A stretch of DNA of 64,000 nucleotides. Origin: Psychrobacter aestuarii. Its GTDB lineage: Bacteria; Pseudomonadota; Gammaproteobacteria; Pseudomonadales; Moraxellaceae. This document shows, in pieces, positions 28,045 to 37,815 of the stretch. How positions within the stretch are numbered: position 1 is the first letter of the stretch; each line of letters starts with the position of its first letter. Both the position numbers and the translations under genes were made by a program. The notes beneath the pieces are model-generated. The model saw only the letters and a program-made list of their open reading frames with translations, did no database searches and had not been told where the DNA came from. The stretch lies in assembly GCF_904846035.1 (NCBI RefSeq), contig NZ_CAJGYT010000001.1:310001-374000 (forward strand), read 5' to 3'.

Positions 28045-29451
28045 ATGATTTTTCCATTGTCTTTTCCCGAGTTTAAGTGTTATAGCGCCCGACTCGGTGT
28101 GTTGGTGTTGCCGATTTTGATTACCCAGTTTTGCCAAGCGGCGCTGGGTGTCGTTGATGCGATTATGGCAGGACGGGTATCCGCGCTGGATTTGGCGGCG
28201 GTGTCTATTGGCTCGGGCATCTGGTTGCCGCTGTTTTTATTGGCGACGGGTATTTTGATTGCCACCACACCCTTGATTGGCGAAGCAGTCGGGCAAAACC
28301 GCCACGACCACGTACCGCACATCACGCAGCAGTCGCTGTGGGCAGCGGGCTTGATTGGTATTATTGGCTTTATTGTGGTCAATCTGATGCCGCAAGTCTT
28401 GCCATTGATGGGCGTGCCTGAGAATATCCAGCCCAAAGCCGCACAGTACCTGCATGGGGTGTCGTTTGGCTTTCCTGCACTGGCAATCTATGCCGTGCTA
28501 CGCAGTTATTGCGAGGCGCTCGGTCGCCCTGAGCCTGTTACTATTATCAGTATTGCAGGTTTGCTCGCGGACATTCCCTTAAACTATATTTTTATTCATG
28601 GACATTTTGGCATGCCCGCTTTGGGCGGCGCAGGCTGCGGGGTGGCAACGGCGATAGTCTTATGGATTAATGTGCTTTTACTTGCGGCATATACGGCGTT
28701 TTCTAAGCGCCAGCAATTCGCCAGTACGCGCTTTTTTTATGGCTTTGCCAAACCGAGCCGCCCGCAAATCAACAAGCTGTTAAAACTTGGTATTCCGATT
28801 GGTATCGCCATCTTTTTTGAGGCAAGCCTCTTTAGCCTAGCCTCCTTGGTCATCAGTCCTTTGGGTGAGCTGGCGGTCGCATCGCATCAAGTGGCACTGT
28901 CAATCACCTCGCAGCTGTTTATGATACCCATCTCAGTGGCGATGGCGCTGACGATTATGGTGTCGAACCGCTTTGGTGAGCAAAACCTTGAGGCGTTGCA
29001 AGGCGTGCAGCGCACAGGGCTGATTTGGACACTGATTATCGCCTGCTTGTGCATGATTGGCATTTGGCTGTTTCGCCCGCAGCTTGCGGCGGCATTTAGC
29101 GACGATGTGGCGGTGCAGCAGCAGGCCATTCACTTATTGATATTTGCGCTTGGTTATCAGCTGTTTGATGGCTGGCAGGTCAATATTGCAGGTATTTTGC
29201 GCGGTATGCAGGACACGACTGTGCCTATGTGGCTGACACTGTTTTGTTATTGGCTGGTAGCACTGCCGCTTGGCACCTACCTTGTGCGTTATACCGATGT
29301 GGGCGCGCAAGGATTTTGGATGGCGCTGGTGACAGGATTGTTTTTGGCTGCGGTACTGCTCACATGGCGTCTGCGTTATCAGCAAGCGCGCCTCGAAAAA
29401 GCGTGGCGCTCGGAGCCTGATTACCAATCGGCACTGACGTCGGGCGCATAA
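28045..29451 (+). CDS. MATE-family efflux pump (NorM-like)
   Basis: A 468-residue protein with about twelve hydrophobic helices in two MatE halves. The first opens LGVLVLPILITQFCQAALGVVDAIMAGRVS; the second begins near residue 240 with LKLGIPIGIAIFFEASLF. The family exports cationic drugs and metabolites in exchange for Na+ or H+. I took ATG 28045; a TTG at 28036 is also in frame and neither has a clear Shine-Dalgarno, so expression may be controlled through the preceding inverted repeat. The substrate is unknown. Confidence 0.9.
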   Translation: MIFPLSFPEFKCYSARLGVLVLPILITQFCQAALGVVDAIMAGRVSALDLAAVSIGSGIWLPLFLLATGILIATTPLIGEAVGQNRHDHVPHITQQSLWAAGLIGIIGFIVVNLMPQVLPLMGVPENIQPKAAQYLHGVSFGFPALAIYAVLRSYCEALGRPEPVTIISIAGLLADIPLNYIFIHGHFGMPALGGAGCGVATAIVLWINVLLLAAYTAFSKRQQFASTRFFYGFAKPSRPQINKLLKLGIPIGIAIFFEASLFSLASLVISPLGELAVASHQVALSITSQLFMIPISVAMALTIMVSNRFGEQNLEALQGVQRTGLIWTLIIACLCMIGIWLFRPQLAAAFSDDVAVQQQAIHLLIFALGYQLFDGWQVNIAGILRGMQDTTVPMWLTLFCYWLVALPLGTYLVRYTDVGAQGFWMALVTGLFLAAVLLTWRLRYQQARLEKAWRSEPDYQSALTSGA

Positions 29452-29679
29452 AGTCGCTAGACTGTGCGATAGACAAGATGGCGCGTCTTTTGGCTGTCAA
29501 ATCCTTGCACAACTTTGCAACCTAAGTCAGTAATATGTAAAAATATTGAGTTCACAAGTGTACATTGATTGCTCATTTTGTTGAATGTAGGTATCATTAG
29601 CACCAACGAAACCATATTTTGTTACATTATTTGTCACGCAGACTGTTTCTCAATTTTACTATAAGGCATCATTACTATT

Positions 29680-30114
29680 ATGGATATTGAAAAAATACGC
29701 ACCCTCATCGACTTGATGGAAGAAAAAGAGCTGGTTAACCTTGAAGTCAGCTCAGGTGATGACTACGTAAGCCTAACCCGTCATTACGATCAGCCAGCGC
29801 CTGCTATGATGGCAGCACCAACAGCAGCGCCTGCACCAAGTGCTCCTGCTGCTGACAGCAAACCTGCGGCAAAAGCGGGTAGCGTTGAAACCTCACCGAT
29901 GGTCGGTGTGTTCTACGCAGCGCCAACGCCAAATGACCCACCGTTCGTTAAAGTTGGTCAAAAAGTACAGGCAGGCGATACGCTTGGCATCATCGAAGCG
30001 ATGAAAATCATGAACCCGCTAGAAGCAACACAAAGCGGCATCATCGCTGAGATTTTGGTAGACAACTCTGAAGTGGTACAGTTCGGTCAGCCCGTTATCC
30101 GCTATAAAGCCTAA
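29680..30114 (+). CDS. accB: Biotin carboxyl carrier protein of acetyl-CoA carboxylase
   Basis: A 144-residue BCCP. The biotin site is the lysine of EAMKIMN (K109). The N-terminal piece is followed by an Ala/Pro-rich linker (about residues 46-68) and then the biotinyl domain from SPMVGVFYAAP. It carries CO2 from AccC to the carboxyltransferase in the first step of fatty acid synthesis. accC follows after 98 bp on the same strand, the usual accBC pair. Confidence 0.97.
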   Translation: MDIEKIRTLIDLMEEKELVNLEVSSGDDYVSLTRHYDQPAPAMMAAPTAAPAPSAPAADSKPAAKAGSVETSPMVGVFYAAPTPNDPPFVKVGQKVQAGDTLGIIEAMKIMNPLEATQSGIIAEILVDNSEVVQFGQPVIRYKA

Positions 30115-30212
30115 CGCTCACTGCCCAACTATTAGACATCAAAGGCGTGCGCCGTTATTGCAACTGGCAGACGCGCCTTTGATACCCCTGCCGCTTTGAT
30201 GAGGATGACCCC

Positions 30213-31571
30213 ATGATAAAAAAACTGCTTATCGCCAACCGAGGTGAGATTGCGCTACGTATCGTCCGTGCCTGTAAACAGCTGGGCATCGAGACCGTTG
30301 GCGTGTATTCCACCGCTGATGAGAACCTGATGCATCTGCGTTTTGTAGACGAAGCCATTTGTATCGGTAAGCCCAATGCTAACCAAAGCTATTTGGACAT
30401 TAATACCATCTTGACTGCGGCAGAAATCACGGGTGCCGACGCCATTCACCCAGGGTATGGCTTTTTGTCAGAAAATGCTGAATTTGCAGAACAAGTCGAA
30501 GAAGCAGGGTTGACCTTCGTTGGTCCAAATGCCGACCACATTCGCTTGATGGGTAACAAAGTCTCTGCCATTAATGCCATGAAAAAAGCAGGCGTACCGA
30601 CCGTACCAGGTTCTGTCGGCGCAGTAACCTTGCACAATGCCGAAGAGCAAGCGCGTAACATTGGTTTCCCGCTACTCATCAAAGCCGCTGCTGGCGGTGG
30701 TGGTCGCGGTATGCGTGTGGTTGAGCGTTTTGATGAGCTGATCGGTCAAGTCCAAGCCGCCAAGCAAGAAGCAGAGCTGTGGTTCGGTGATGACACCATC
30801 TATATGGAGCGCTACCTACAAAACCCACGCCACGTCGAAGTACAGGTCTTGGGCGACGGTAATGGTAACGCCATCCACCTATACGACCGCGACTGCTCAT
30901 TGCAGCGCCGTCACCAAAAGGTACTAGAAGAAGCCCCTGCCCCAGACATCCCAGACGATGTGCGCGAGCCTATTTTGCAAGCGTGCGTACGCGCCTGTGA
31001 ACTGGTCAAGTATCGCGGCGCGGGTACGTTTGAGTTCTTGTTTGAAAACAATGAGTTCTTCTTTATTGAGATGAACACTCGCGTACAGGTTGAACATCCC
31101 GTCACCGAAATGATTACTGGTGTTGACGTGGTGGTTGAGCAATTAAAAATTGCCGCAGGCTATGGTCTGTCCTACCGCCAAAGCGAGATTCAAATCCAAG
31201 GTCATGCGATTGAGTGCCGTATTAACGCCGAAGATCCAGCGACCTTTATGCCATCACCAGGTAAAGTGACTCAGCTGTTCACACCAGGTGGCGCAGGCGT
31301 GCGTTTTGACTCGCATCTCTACCCTGATTATGACATCCCAACCTACTATGACTCACTGATTGGTAAGCTGATTTGTCATGGACAGACGCGTCGTCAAGCA
31401 ATTGCAAAAACCCTGCAGGCTTTGGATGAGCTTATCATTGAAGGTATCAAAACCAACATCCCATTGCACCGCGATGTAATTTTGTCAGACGATAAATTCT
31501 ACAATGAAGCGCAAAACATCCATTACTTAGAAAAAGTATTGCTGGCACCAAAAGAAGACAAAAAAGCGTAA
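30213..31571 (+). CDS. accC: Biotin carboxylase of acetyl-CoA carboxylase
   Basis: A 452-residue ATP-grasp enzyme of normal length. It carboxylates the biotin on AccB using ATP and bicarbonate. Marks include [21 protein letters not shown] at the start, [10 protein letters not shown], the glycine-rich loop [11 protein letters not shown], and [16 protein letters not shown] with the catalytic residues. A strong terminator follows. Confidence 0.97.
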   Translation: MIKKLLIANRGEIALRIVRACKQLGIETVGVYSTADENLMHLRFVDEAICIGKPNANQSYLDINTILTAAEITGADAIHPGYGFLSENAEFAEQVEEAGLTFVGPNADHIRLMGNKVSAINAMKKAGVPTVPGSVGAVTLHNAEEQARNIGFPLLIKAAAGGGGRGMRVVERFDELIGQVQAAKQEAELWFGDDTIYMERYLQNPRHVEVQVLGDGNGNAIHLYDRDCSLQRRHQKVLEEAPAPDIPDDVREPILQACVRACELVKYRGAGTFEFLFENNEFFFIEMNTRVQVEHPVTEMITGVDVVVEQLKIAAGYGLSYRQSEIQIQGHAIECRINAEDPATFMPSPGKVTQLFTPGGAGVRFDSHLYPDYDIPTYYDSLIGKLICHGQTRRQAIAKTLQALDELIIEGIKTNIPLHRDVILSDDKFYNEAQNIHYLEKVLLAPKEDKKA

Positions 31572-31603
31572 GGTTTGATGCGCGAGCGCATATTAGCCGA
31601 ACA

Positions 31604-31638
31604 CAAAAAAGCCGCTATAGGGATAGCGGCTTTTTTTA
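31604..31638 (+). terminator. Intrinsic terminator after accC
   Basis: AAAAAAGCCGCTAT and ATAGCGGCTTTTTTT form a long stem with a very short loop, ending in a T run. Confidence 0.9.
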
Positions 31639-31723
31639 TAGCGCATCATTTATACTAAACAGACGCTTACTGATAAACATTATTGAAACACAGTCTTTAT
31701 CTGTGTGTCGATAACCAGCGCTG

Positions 31724-32305
31724 TTATGGCAATATCCGCTCAAAATGCATAAAGCAATCTGTGCCTTCGGCATCGGCACACCACTGCATTTGATTGTCGG
31801 TATGCTTGAGATACGCGATGACCGCCTCGCCTTTTTGATCCACCTGATTGCCTGAGCAGTCCATTTCGTTATTGTCATAGACGGTCTGGATAGCGATAAG
31901 CGGCAATCCTTCGTCAGGATGGGTAACCAGATATCGACCGTAGGTCCATTCTTTACCACTCACCGACCACATCTCGTTATCGGCAGCAAAGTTATACAGC
32001 TCGCGGCACTGGTCTTTGACCGTGACGGGCAGTACGGTGGCTTTGGTATCACCAATCGTAGCATAGCTGCGGCGCTCAGACAGCTGTGCGCCAGACTCGC
32101 TTTCGGTTTCAGTCTCGGCGGATGAAAGCTTTTCTTGTACCGCATCGCCCATCTTGGCGGTACGCGGCAAATCAAGCTCCCATTGACCAGCAATCGCAGG
32201 GCTGATGTGGGTGGTGATGACTGACTGACTGACCTGCTCATTGTCCGCCGGCAGTGACGCCAAGATGGACGCTAGGGTCACAGAAGCAATAGAAAGGGGT
32301 TCCAT
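31724..32305 (-). CDS. Unrecognised 193-residue protein
   Basis: I do not recognise this protein. It starts MEPLSIASVTLASILASLP, a weakly hydrophobic stretch that could be a poor signal peptide, then has WELDLPRTAKMGDAVQEKL, an acidic low-complexity part (ETETESESG), and a C-terminal domain with four cysteines (DQCRELY, DCSG, QWCADAEGTDCF), which might pair if the protein is exported. Codon use resembles its neighbours. It stands alone between accC and leuA, with no operon partner. Confidence 0.7.
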   Translation of the reverse strand: MEPLSIASVTLASILASLPADNEQVSQSVITTHISPAIAGQWELDLPRTAKMGDAVQEKLSSAETETESESGAQLSERRSYATIGDTKATVLPVTVKDQCRELYNFAADNEMWSVSGKEWTYGRYLVTHPDEGLPLIAIQTVYDNNEMDCSGNQVDQKGEAVIAYLKHTDNQMQWCADAEGTDCFMHFERILP

Positions 32306-32533
32306 AATTAACCTTATATTATTATTGTCTACATTCGGGGCGATATACCGCCTGATTCCTCAAAACATGTGCCACACAGCACACAAGTGATACGCAATAT
32401 TTATCGTATTAAAAAGTTTGGTATGATTTAGCCTAAATCGTCACTGTGAAAAACACAAGTAACAATATGCTATTACTGCGCTTATAAAGACAGCGGCAGC
32501 ATGCTAGCAGCGCTTATTTCACCTGCCTTAAAC

Positions 32534-32571
32534 GATAAAAAACCATGCCTTAGCATCACTAAAGCATGGTC
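32534..32571 (-). terminator. Intrinsic terminator after leuA
   Basis: On the minus strand ACCATGC and GCATGGT arms extend over a mostly paired 12-bp stem, followed by TTTTTTATC. It is placed for leuA, which ends at 32595. Confidence 0.75.
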
Positions 32572-32594
32572 GGCTACTTTATGTCAGTGCTTTT

Positions 32595-34361
32595 TTATGC
32601 AGCTTCGGCATCCTTTTGCGTGGCTTGAGCCAACGCTGACAATGCGCCTTTTAGCATCGCTGATACCGTACTGCTGCACGTGCCGATACCTGAGTAAACC
32701 TCGCCATCGACATTGAGCTGAATATAGGCGGCAGCATTGGCGTTGGTCTTATTGTCTTTGCTGCTGTCGTCATCAATACCATCAATGGTGCGGTGCTGCG
32801 GGTTAATCGCATGTTCTGCATAGTTGATGATATGTAGCGCCTTGCCTGTATGCGCGCTCAAGCCATCAATGAATGACGATAGCGGACCATTACCTGTGCC
32901 TGCGATACTGATGGTCTCTTCATCCACTTGCACTTGACCTTCAAAATACACCTCGCCGCCTTTATTGTTAACCGTGTAATCTAACAATTCAAAGCGATCT
33001 TGCTGTAAGTAGGTGGATTCAAAGGCGTCTAAAATCTCATCGTTCTGTAGCTCACGGGCGGCCGCTTCAGCACGGTTTTGCACTACGCGGCTAAAGTCAA
33101 TTTGCATCCAGCGCGGCAAGTTAAAGCCGTAGTTGCGCTGCAAGATATACGCCACGCCGCCTTTGCCTGACTGGCTGTTGATACGCACCACGTCCTGATA
33201 GCTGCGTCCGATGTGCGCAGGGTCGATTGGCAAGTACGCCACGTCCCAGACATTGTCGGTCTCGTCGCGGTGCTTTTCGTTGTAGTCCAATGATTTTTTA
33301 ATCGCATCTTGGTGCGAGCCACTAAAGGCAGTGAATACTAATTCGCCCACGTATGGATGGCGCGGATGCAATGGCAAGTTGTTGCACTCGCTGACCACCT
33401 GCACAATCTCGCTCATGTTGCTAAAATCAAGCTCAGGGTCGATACCTTGGCTAAATAGGTTCATCGCCATGACCATGATGTCCATGTTGCCTGTGCGCTC
33501 GCCGTTACCAAGTAGCGTGCCCTCGATACGATCTGCACCCGCCAATACGCCAAGCTCAGCGGCGGCAATCGCGCAGCCACGGTCGTTGTGGGTGTGCAAG
33601 CTGACAATGATGTGCTCACGATTGGCAATATTGCGACAAAAGTATTCGACTTGGTCAGCAAAGACATTGGGCATCGAGGCTTCGACGGTCGCAGGCAAGT
33701 TGATGATGACCTCTTGCCCATGTTGCGGCTGCCACACGTCACAAACGGCGTTGCACACCTCAATCGCATAGTCGGTTTCAGTCTGGCTAAAGCTCTCAGG
33801 CGAGTACTGGAACACCCACTCGGTCTCTGGATATTTAGCGGCATAAGTTTTTAATAGCGTTGCACCTGTCACCGCGATGTCTTTGATGTCGTCCAAGCTT
33901 TTGCCATAAACCTTATCGCGCTGGACACGGCTGGTTGAGTTATAGACGTGGACAACCGCGCGCTTTGCGCCTTTTAGTGATTCAAAGGTACGGGCGATTA
34001 AGTGCTCACGCGCTTGTACCAAGACTTGCAGGGTCACGTCTTCAGGCACATGATTTTCTTCAATCAATTTGCGGGTGAAATCAAACTCAACCTGCGCCGC
34101 TGACGGAAAACCGATTTCAATCTCTTTAAAGCCCACTTCGACCAAGGTTTTAAAGAAACGCATTTTTTGTTCGATGGTCATTGGATCAATCAGTGCCTGA
34201 TTGCCATCACGCAGATCCACACTCGCCCAAATCGGGGCTTTGGTGATGGTCTTGCTCGGCCACGTGCGGTCGGTAAGCTTTGGCGCAAATGCGAACGGAC
34301 GGTATTTGCGGTAGTCGAAAGCGACGTGCTTTGGCGTGATTTTGGCAGCATTCTGAGACAT
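32595..34361 (-). CDS. leuA: 2-isopropylmalate synthase
   Basis: A 588-residue LeuA of the longer (type 2) form. It condenses acetyl-CoA with 2-oxoisovalerate, the first committed step to leucine. The catalytic barrel shows SVDLRDGNQALIDPM, FKEIEIGFPSAAQ, SLHTHNDRGCAIA with the metal-binding HxH, and GTLLGNGERTGN. The C-terminal domain (about residues 450-570) is the leucine-binding LeuA dimer domain, so feedback inhibition is expected. AAGGATC precedes the ATG. An Lrp-type regulator is divergent across 157 bp. Confidence 0.96.
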   Translation of the reverse strand: MSQNAAKITPKHVAFDYRKYRPFAFAPKLTDRTWPSKTITKAPIWASVDLRDGNQALIDPMTIEQKMRFFKTLVEVGFKEIEIGFPSAAQVEFDFTRKLIEENHVPEDVTLQVLVQAREHLIARTFESLKGAKRAVVHVYNSTSRVQRDKVYGKSLDDIKDIAVTGATLLKTYAAKYPETEWVFQYSPESFSQTETDYAIEVCNAVCDVWQPQHGQEVIINLPATVEASMPNVFADQVEYFCRNIANREHIIVSLHTHNDRGCAIAAAELGVLAGADRIEGTLLGNGERTGNMDIMVMAMNLFSQGIDPELDFSNMSEIVQVVSECNNLPLHPRHPYVGELVFTAFSGSHQDAIKKSLDYNEKHRDETDNVWDVAYLPIDPAHIGRSYQDVVRINSQSGKGGVAYILQRNYGFNLPRWMQIDFSRVVQNRAEAAARELQNDEILDAFESTYLQQDRFELLDYTVNNKGGEVYFEGQVQVDEETISIAGTGNGPLSSFIDGLSAHTGKALHIINYAEHAINPQHRTIDGIDDDSSKDNKTNANAAAYIQLNVDGEVYSGIGTCSSTVSAMLKGALSALAQATQKDAEAA

Positions 34362-34518
34362 GACAGATCCTTACTCAATCGATAACGCTAAAAAAGCGCG
34401 TGTTTTTAGGTTGTTGTTGTATGAGTGATTATCATAGCAAATATTGTCCAGTGAAAATCGGCTTTATGTAAGATAAATTTGCTAAAAATGAGTGAATATT
34501 TCTACTTATTGACTTATT

Positions 34519-35040
34519 ATGAGCGAAAATCACTTCAATTCTGCTTTTCTTATGCCAACATCTATTAAAAACAACCAGCTCCTACCCGATATTGACGCGA
34601 CCGACAAAGCGCTACTGCGTCTGTTACAAAACGATGCGCGCATCAGTATCACTGAGCTTGCCGAGCGCGTGCATCTGTCCGCGACGCCTTGCGCCCGCCG
34701 CGTCAAGCGCCTAGAAGAGCTGGGCATCATTAAAGGCTATCACACCCAGACCGATGCTGAAAAACTGGGCTATCCCTTAGCGATTTTTATTGCCATCAGT
34801 ATGGACAGGCACACCGCCGAGCGCTTTGCGCAGTTTGAGGCGCGTATTCAGAGCTTTGATGAGGTCATCAGCTGTAGCATCGTCACAGGACGTAGCGAGG
34901 ATTATTTGATAAAGGTACGCGTGCGCGATATGGCGCATTATGAGGAGTTTTTATTGCACCGCTTAAACCGTATTGAAGGCGTGGCGCAAGTGCATACCAG
35001 CTTTGAGCTGCGCGAGGTGTTTAACCGCAGCGTGGTGTAA
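34519..35040 (+). CDS. Lrp/AsnC-family transcription regulator
   Basis: A 173-residue regulator. The N-terminal winged helix is DIDATDKALLRLLQNDARISITELAERVHLSATPCARRVKRLEELGII; the C-terminal RAM (ligand and oligomer) domain runs from GYHTQTDAEKLGYPL to the end. The first 23 residues are an extension and an internal ATG (MPTSIK) could be the true start. It is divergent from leuA, so control of leuA or leucine response is plausible but not shown. The family senses amino acids. Confidence 0.9.
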   Translation: MSENHFNSAFLMPTSIKNNQLLPDIDATDKALLRLLQNDARISITELAERVHLSATPCARRVKRLEELGIIKGYHTQTDAEKLGYPLAIFIAISMDRHTAERFAQFEARIQSFDEVISCSIVTGRSEDYLIKVRVRDMAHYEEFLLHRLNRIEGVAQVHTSFELREVFNRSVV

Positions 35041-35049
35041 GCATTGCGC

Positions 35050-36279
35050 TTAGGCGGTGCGGATAGATACCCGCCAAAACCCAATGACCAGCAATAAACT
35101 CACAATAAGGGCAAATCCTGCTGCAAGCAGCCCTGCGTCAAAGTTGTCAGCCGCGCCCGCCAAGGCAACGGTGACCAAGGGACCGACAAACTGCCCAAAC
35201 GCATAGGATACAGTCGCCAAGCCCATCAGCAGATTGGAATACTCAGGGTTGATATTTTTGATAATAATCAAGGTCATCGACACGATACCTGCGAAAGTCA
35301 GCCCCAAAATTACCGCATTGGTATACAGACCTACCGCATCAGGCAACCATAAGGGCAAAAACATGCCGAGCGCCTGAATGGCGGTCAGCCCCATCAAGGT
35401 TTTGGTCTCGCCAATGCGCTTTGCCAACGCGCCCCACACAGGGTTGGACAGCATGGCAAAAATACCAACCACCAGCCAAATCATCAGCCCTGCGCTCTGT
35501 GCGTTCTCCAGCCTTTGCGCTGCCATCACAGGCAAAAAGGTCGCCGACGTGATGTAGCCAAAGCCCGCCAAAGTATAGCTGAGCGCGAGTAGCGCAATCG
35601 CACGCCCATGCCCGACGCTCGCCTGATACAGCGCGCGTTTAAAATTATAATAGGTTTGCATGACAGAAAAACGCGGGCGCGGTGATGTCGCATCATCTGT
35701 AAGTGGACGGATGGCATAAATGAGTAGCAGCAAAGGCAAGCTCAGCACACCAGCGCTCAGCCAAATCACATCGAAATGCTGACCGATATGCAGCAGCTGC
35801 CACGTCAATAGCGCAGACGCGCTGATACCGACACCGATACCCGCATAATGCAGGGTCGAGAGCACCGAGCGCCGCGCCGCACTAAAGCTTTGAATCACCA
35901 GCGTCGAGCTGAAAATCATCGCAAGACCGCTCGCCACACCTGCCAGCAAACGGATGACGTACCATGCCTCAAGCGGCATATTGGGCACAAACAGGAGCAT
36001 AGTAGTCAGTACGCTGACCACCGCCCACGCCATTAGCATTGACCACGTCAGGCGCTGCGGCACGAACATCGCCACAAACGCGCCAATAAAATAGCCAATA
36101 TAATTCATGGATGCCAAAAATCCCGCCGTCGCGGTAGACATCGACAGCTGCTGCATCACATCAGGCAAGGTTGCGGTGAATAAAAAGCGCCCAAAACCAA
36201 TCACCACCGTCAAAGCGTACAGCCCAACCCACGCGGTGGCAAGCTCATTGGTAATGCGAAAGTGACGAATAAAGCGCAT
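35050..36279 (-). CDS. MFS transporter, YbfB/YjiJ type
   Basis: A 409-residue protein with twelve predicted helices. The first ones (ELATAWVGLYALTVVIGFGRFLFTATLPDVMQQL, then TAGFLASMNYIGYFIGAF) are typical of the YbfB/YjiJ group of the major facilitator superfamily. The substrate is unknown. I used ATG 36279; the frame extends to a TTG at 36312 with eleven more residues. It ends ten bases from the Lrp-type gene's stop, so the two genes converge without room for a strong terminator. Confidence 0.88.
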   Translation of the reverse strand: MRFIRHFRITNELATAWVGLYALTVVIGFGRFLFTATLPDVMQQLSMSTATAGFLASMNYIGYFIGAFVAMFVPQRLTWSMLMAWAVVSVLTTMLLFVPNMPLEAWYVIRLLAGVASGLAMIFSSTLVIQSFSAARRSVLSTLHYAGIGVGISASALLTWQLLHIGQHFDVIWLSAGVLSLPLLLLIYAIRPLTDDATSPRPRFSVMQTYYNFKRALYQASVGHGRAIALLALSYTLAGFGYITSATFLPVMAAQRLENAQSAGLMIWLVVGIFAMLSNPVWGALAKRIGETKTLMGLTAIQALGMFLPLWLPDAVGLYTNAVILGLTFAGIVSMTLIIIKNINPEYSNLLMGLATVSYAFGQFVGPLVTVALAGAADNFDAGLLAAGFALIVSLLLVIGFWRVSIRTA

Positions 36280-36356
36280 AGTATGACCTAGGGACAGTGG
36301 CACAGCAGACAATGCTGCGCTAAAGATGTCCCATCATACGCCAATAATGCGCGCGG

Positions 36357-37682
36357 TTATAGCGCTTGGCTGCCTGCATCCTGCCCCAGCATCTGGACGC
36401 GCCCATCACTAAACATATCCATATCTGGCGCTAGGGTGCGCATAAAGCGATCAAAGTACAGCAGCTGCTTGGTCAAGAGCGCAAAGTCACGCGGGAAATG
36501 AATGCCGTGCGCTTTACCGATAAAGACAATCTCCAGCATCATCTTGTTCAGCTCGTCCGCTTGCTCTTTACTGTTAAAGGGCACACCGCTGGTAAAGGCG
36601 CGGTCTTCTGCCATAATCGACTGCATCATGCGCTCTAAATCGGCAGTCAATGCCTTAATATTGACCTCATGACGGGCATGGGTCATTTCCATATCGACCA
36701 TCGCTTGCGCCATCACAGGATAGTTGTTGTCTTGCAGCGCTTGCACCATGGTCAAGCACGCGCGCCAGCTTTCGGCTTTCAGCTGTCCGACAATGCCAAA
36801 ATCCAAAAAGCCAATGCGCCCATCGGTAAGCAGCATCAGATTGCCCGCGTGCAAATCGGCGTGAAAGCTGTTGCACAGCATCAGGCTGGCAAACCACGTG
36901 TTCAGCGTGTCGGTCATCACCTGCGCAGGGTCGTCACAATACTGGCGCATGGCATGGGTATCCACCATCGACACACCATACAGACGGCTCATGGTCAGTA
37001 CGCGCTTGGTGGTCAAGGCATCATACACCTTTGGCGCGACCACTTTGTTATTGCCCGACATTGCCAAAAACTGCTGAAAGTCGGCAATGTTTTTGGATTC
37101 ACTAATAAAGTCCGTCTCCGCAAGCATACGCAAGCGAATCTCATCAATGATGGGCGCGATACTGGCAAACTTCATCGACGGCATCATGACTTCGAGCAGC
37201 TTGGTCACCGCGTGCAGCACGCCAAGGTCGGTTTGCATGATGGTTTCGACATTGGGCTTTTGCACCTTGAGCACCACGTCATCACCATTGTGCAAACGGG
37301 CAGCATGCACCTGCGCGATGGAGGCAGACGCGAGCGGCGTGGGGTCAATATCCGCAAACAAGTCATCCAAACGCTGACCATCGACTTCCAGCTCTTCTTT
37401 GAGCACCCGCTCGATATAGCTGTATGACAACGGCGTCGTCTGGTCAAGGCAGTCCTGAAACGCCTCGACGTAAGCACGCGGGAACAAAGACGGCGTACTG
37501 GCAATAAACTGCCCGATTTTGATATACGTCGTGCCAAGCTGTTCAAAGGTCTCTTTTAACAAATACGCATCAGGCTTTTCGCCCTTAGCGACGCGCAGCG
37601 CCGACAGACCCGCCACACTGGCAGTCTGGCGCACGCGGTTAACCACATTAAAGGTATGACGCAACAAATGAGGACGCTGCAT
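36357..37682 (-). CDS. ABC1/UbiB-family kinase-like protein
   Basis: A 441-residue protein of the AarF/ABC1/UbiB family. Diagnostic motifs are KIGQFIAST (the KxGQ motif, near residue 55), the alanine-rich loop PLASASIAQVHAA, VVLKVQKP with the ATP-binding lysine, HADLHAGNLML and LDFGIVG for metal binding. Family members support ubiquinone synthesis or lipid transport. It is shorter than classic UbiB and lacks obvious C-terminal membrane helices, and no other ubi gene is adjacent, so I leave it as family only. Confidence 0.88.
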   Translation of the reverse strand: MQRPHLLRHTFNVVNRVRQTASVAGLSALRVAKGEKPDAYLLKETFEQLGTTYIKIGQFIASTPSLFPRAYVEAFQDCLDQTTPLSYSYIERVLKEELEVDGQRLDDLFADIDPTPLASASIAQVHAARLHNGDDVVLKVQKPNVETIMQTDLGVLHAVTKLLEVMMPSMKFASIAPIIDEIRLRMLAETDFISESKNIADFQQFLAMSGNNKVVAPKVYDALTTKRVLTMSRLYGVSMVDTHAMRQYCDDPAQVMTDTLNTWFASLMLCNSFHADLHAGNLMLLTDGRIGFLDFGIVGQLKAESWRACLTMVQALQDNNYPVMAQAMVDMEMTHARHEVNIKALTADLERMMQSIMAEDRAFTSGVPFNSKEQADELNKMMLEIVFIGKAHGIHFPRDFALLTKQLLYFDRFMRTLAPDMDMFSDGRVQMLGQDAGSQAL

Positions 37683-37815
37683 AACTGTTCACCATAATAA
37701 AAAATAAATAAAAAAGGAAATAAGCGCTAAAATTAAATGATAAAAAAAGACACCATAGCACAAAGCCACCCTCGCGATTGCTGGTGGCGTATTGTCGATA
37801 TGTAGTTTATTGCTG

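Noticed and set aside
34406..34435. Nine-codon frame with four threonine codons before leuA (minus strand), like a leader peptide
   Set aside because: It has no leucine codons, no Shine-Dalgarno and no clear attenuator hairpins; likely chance.
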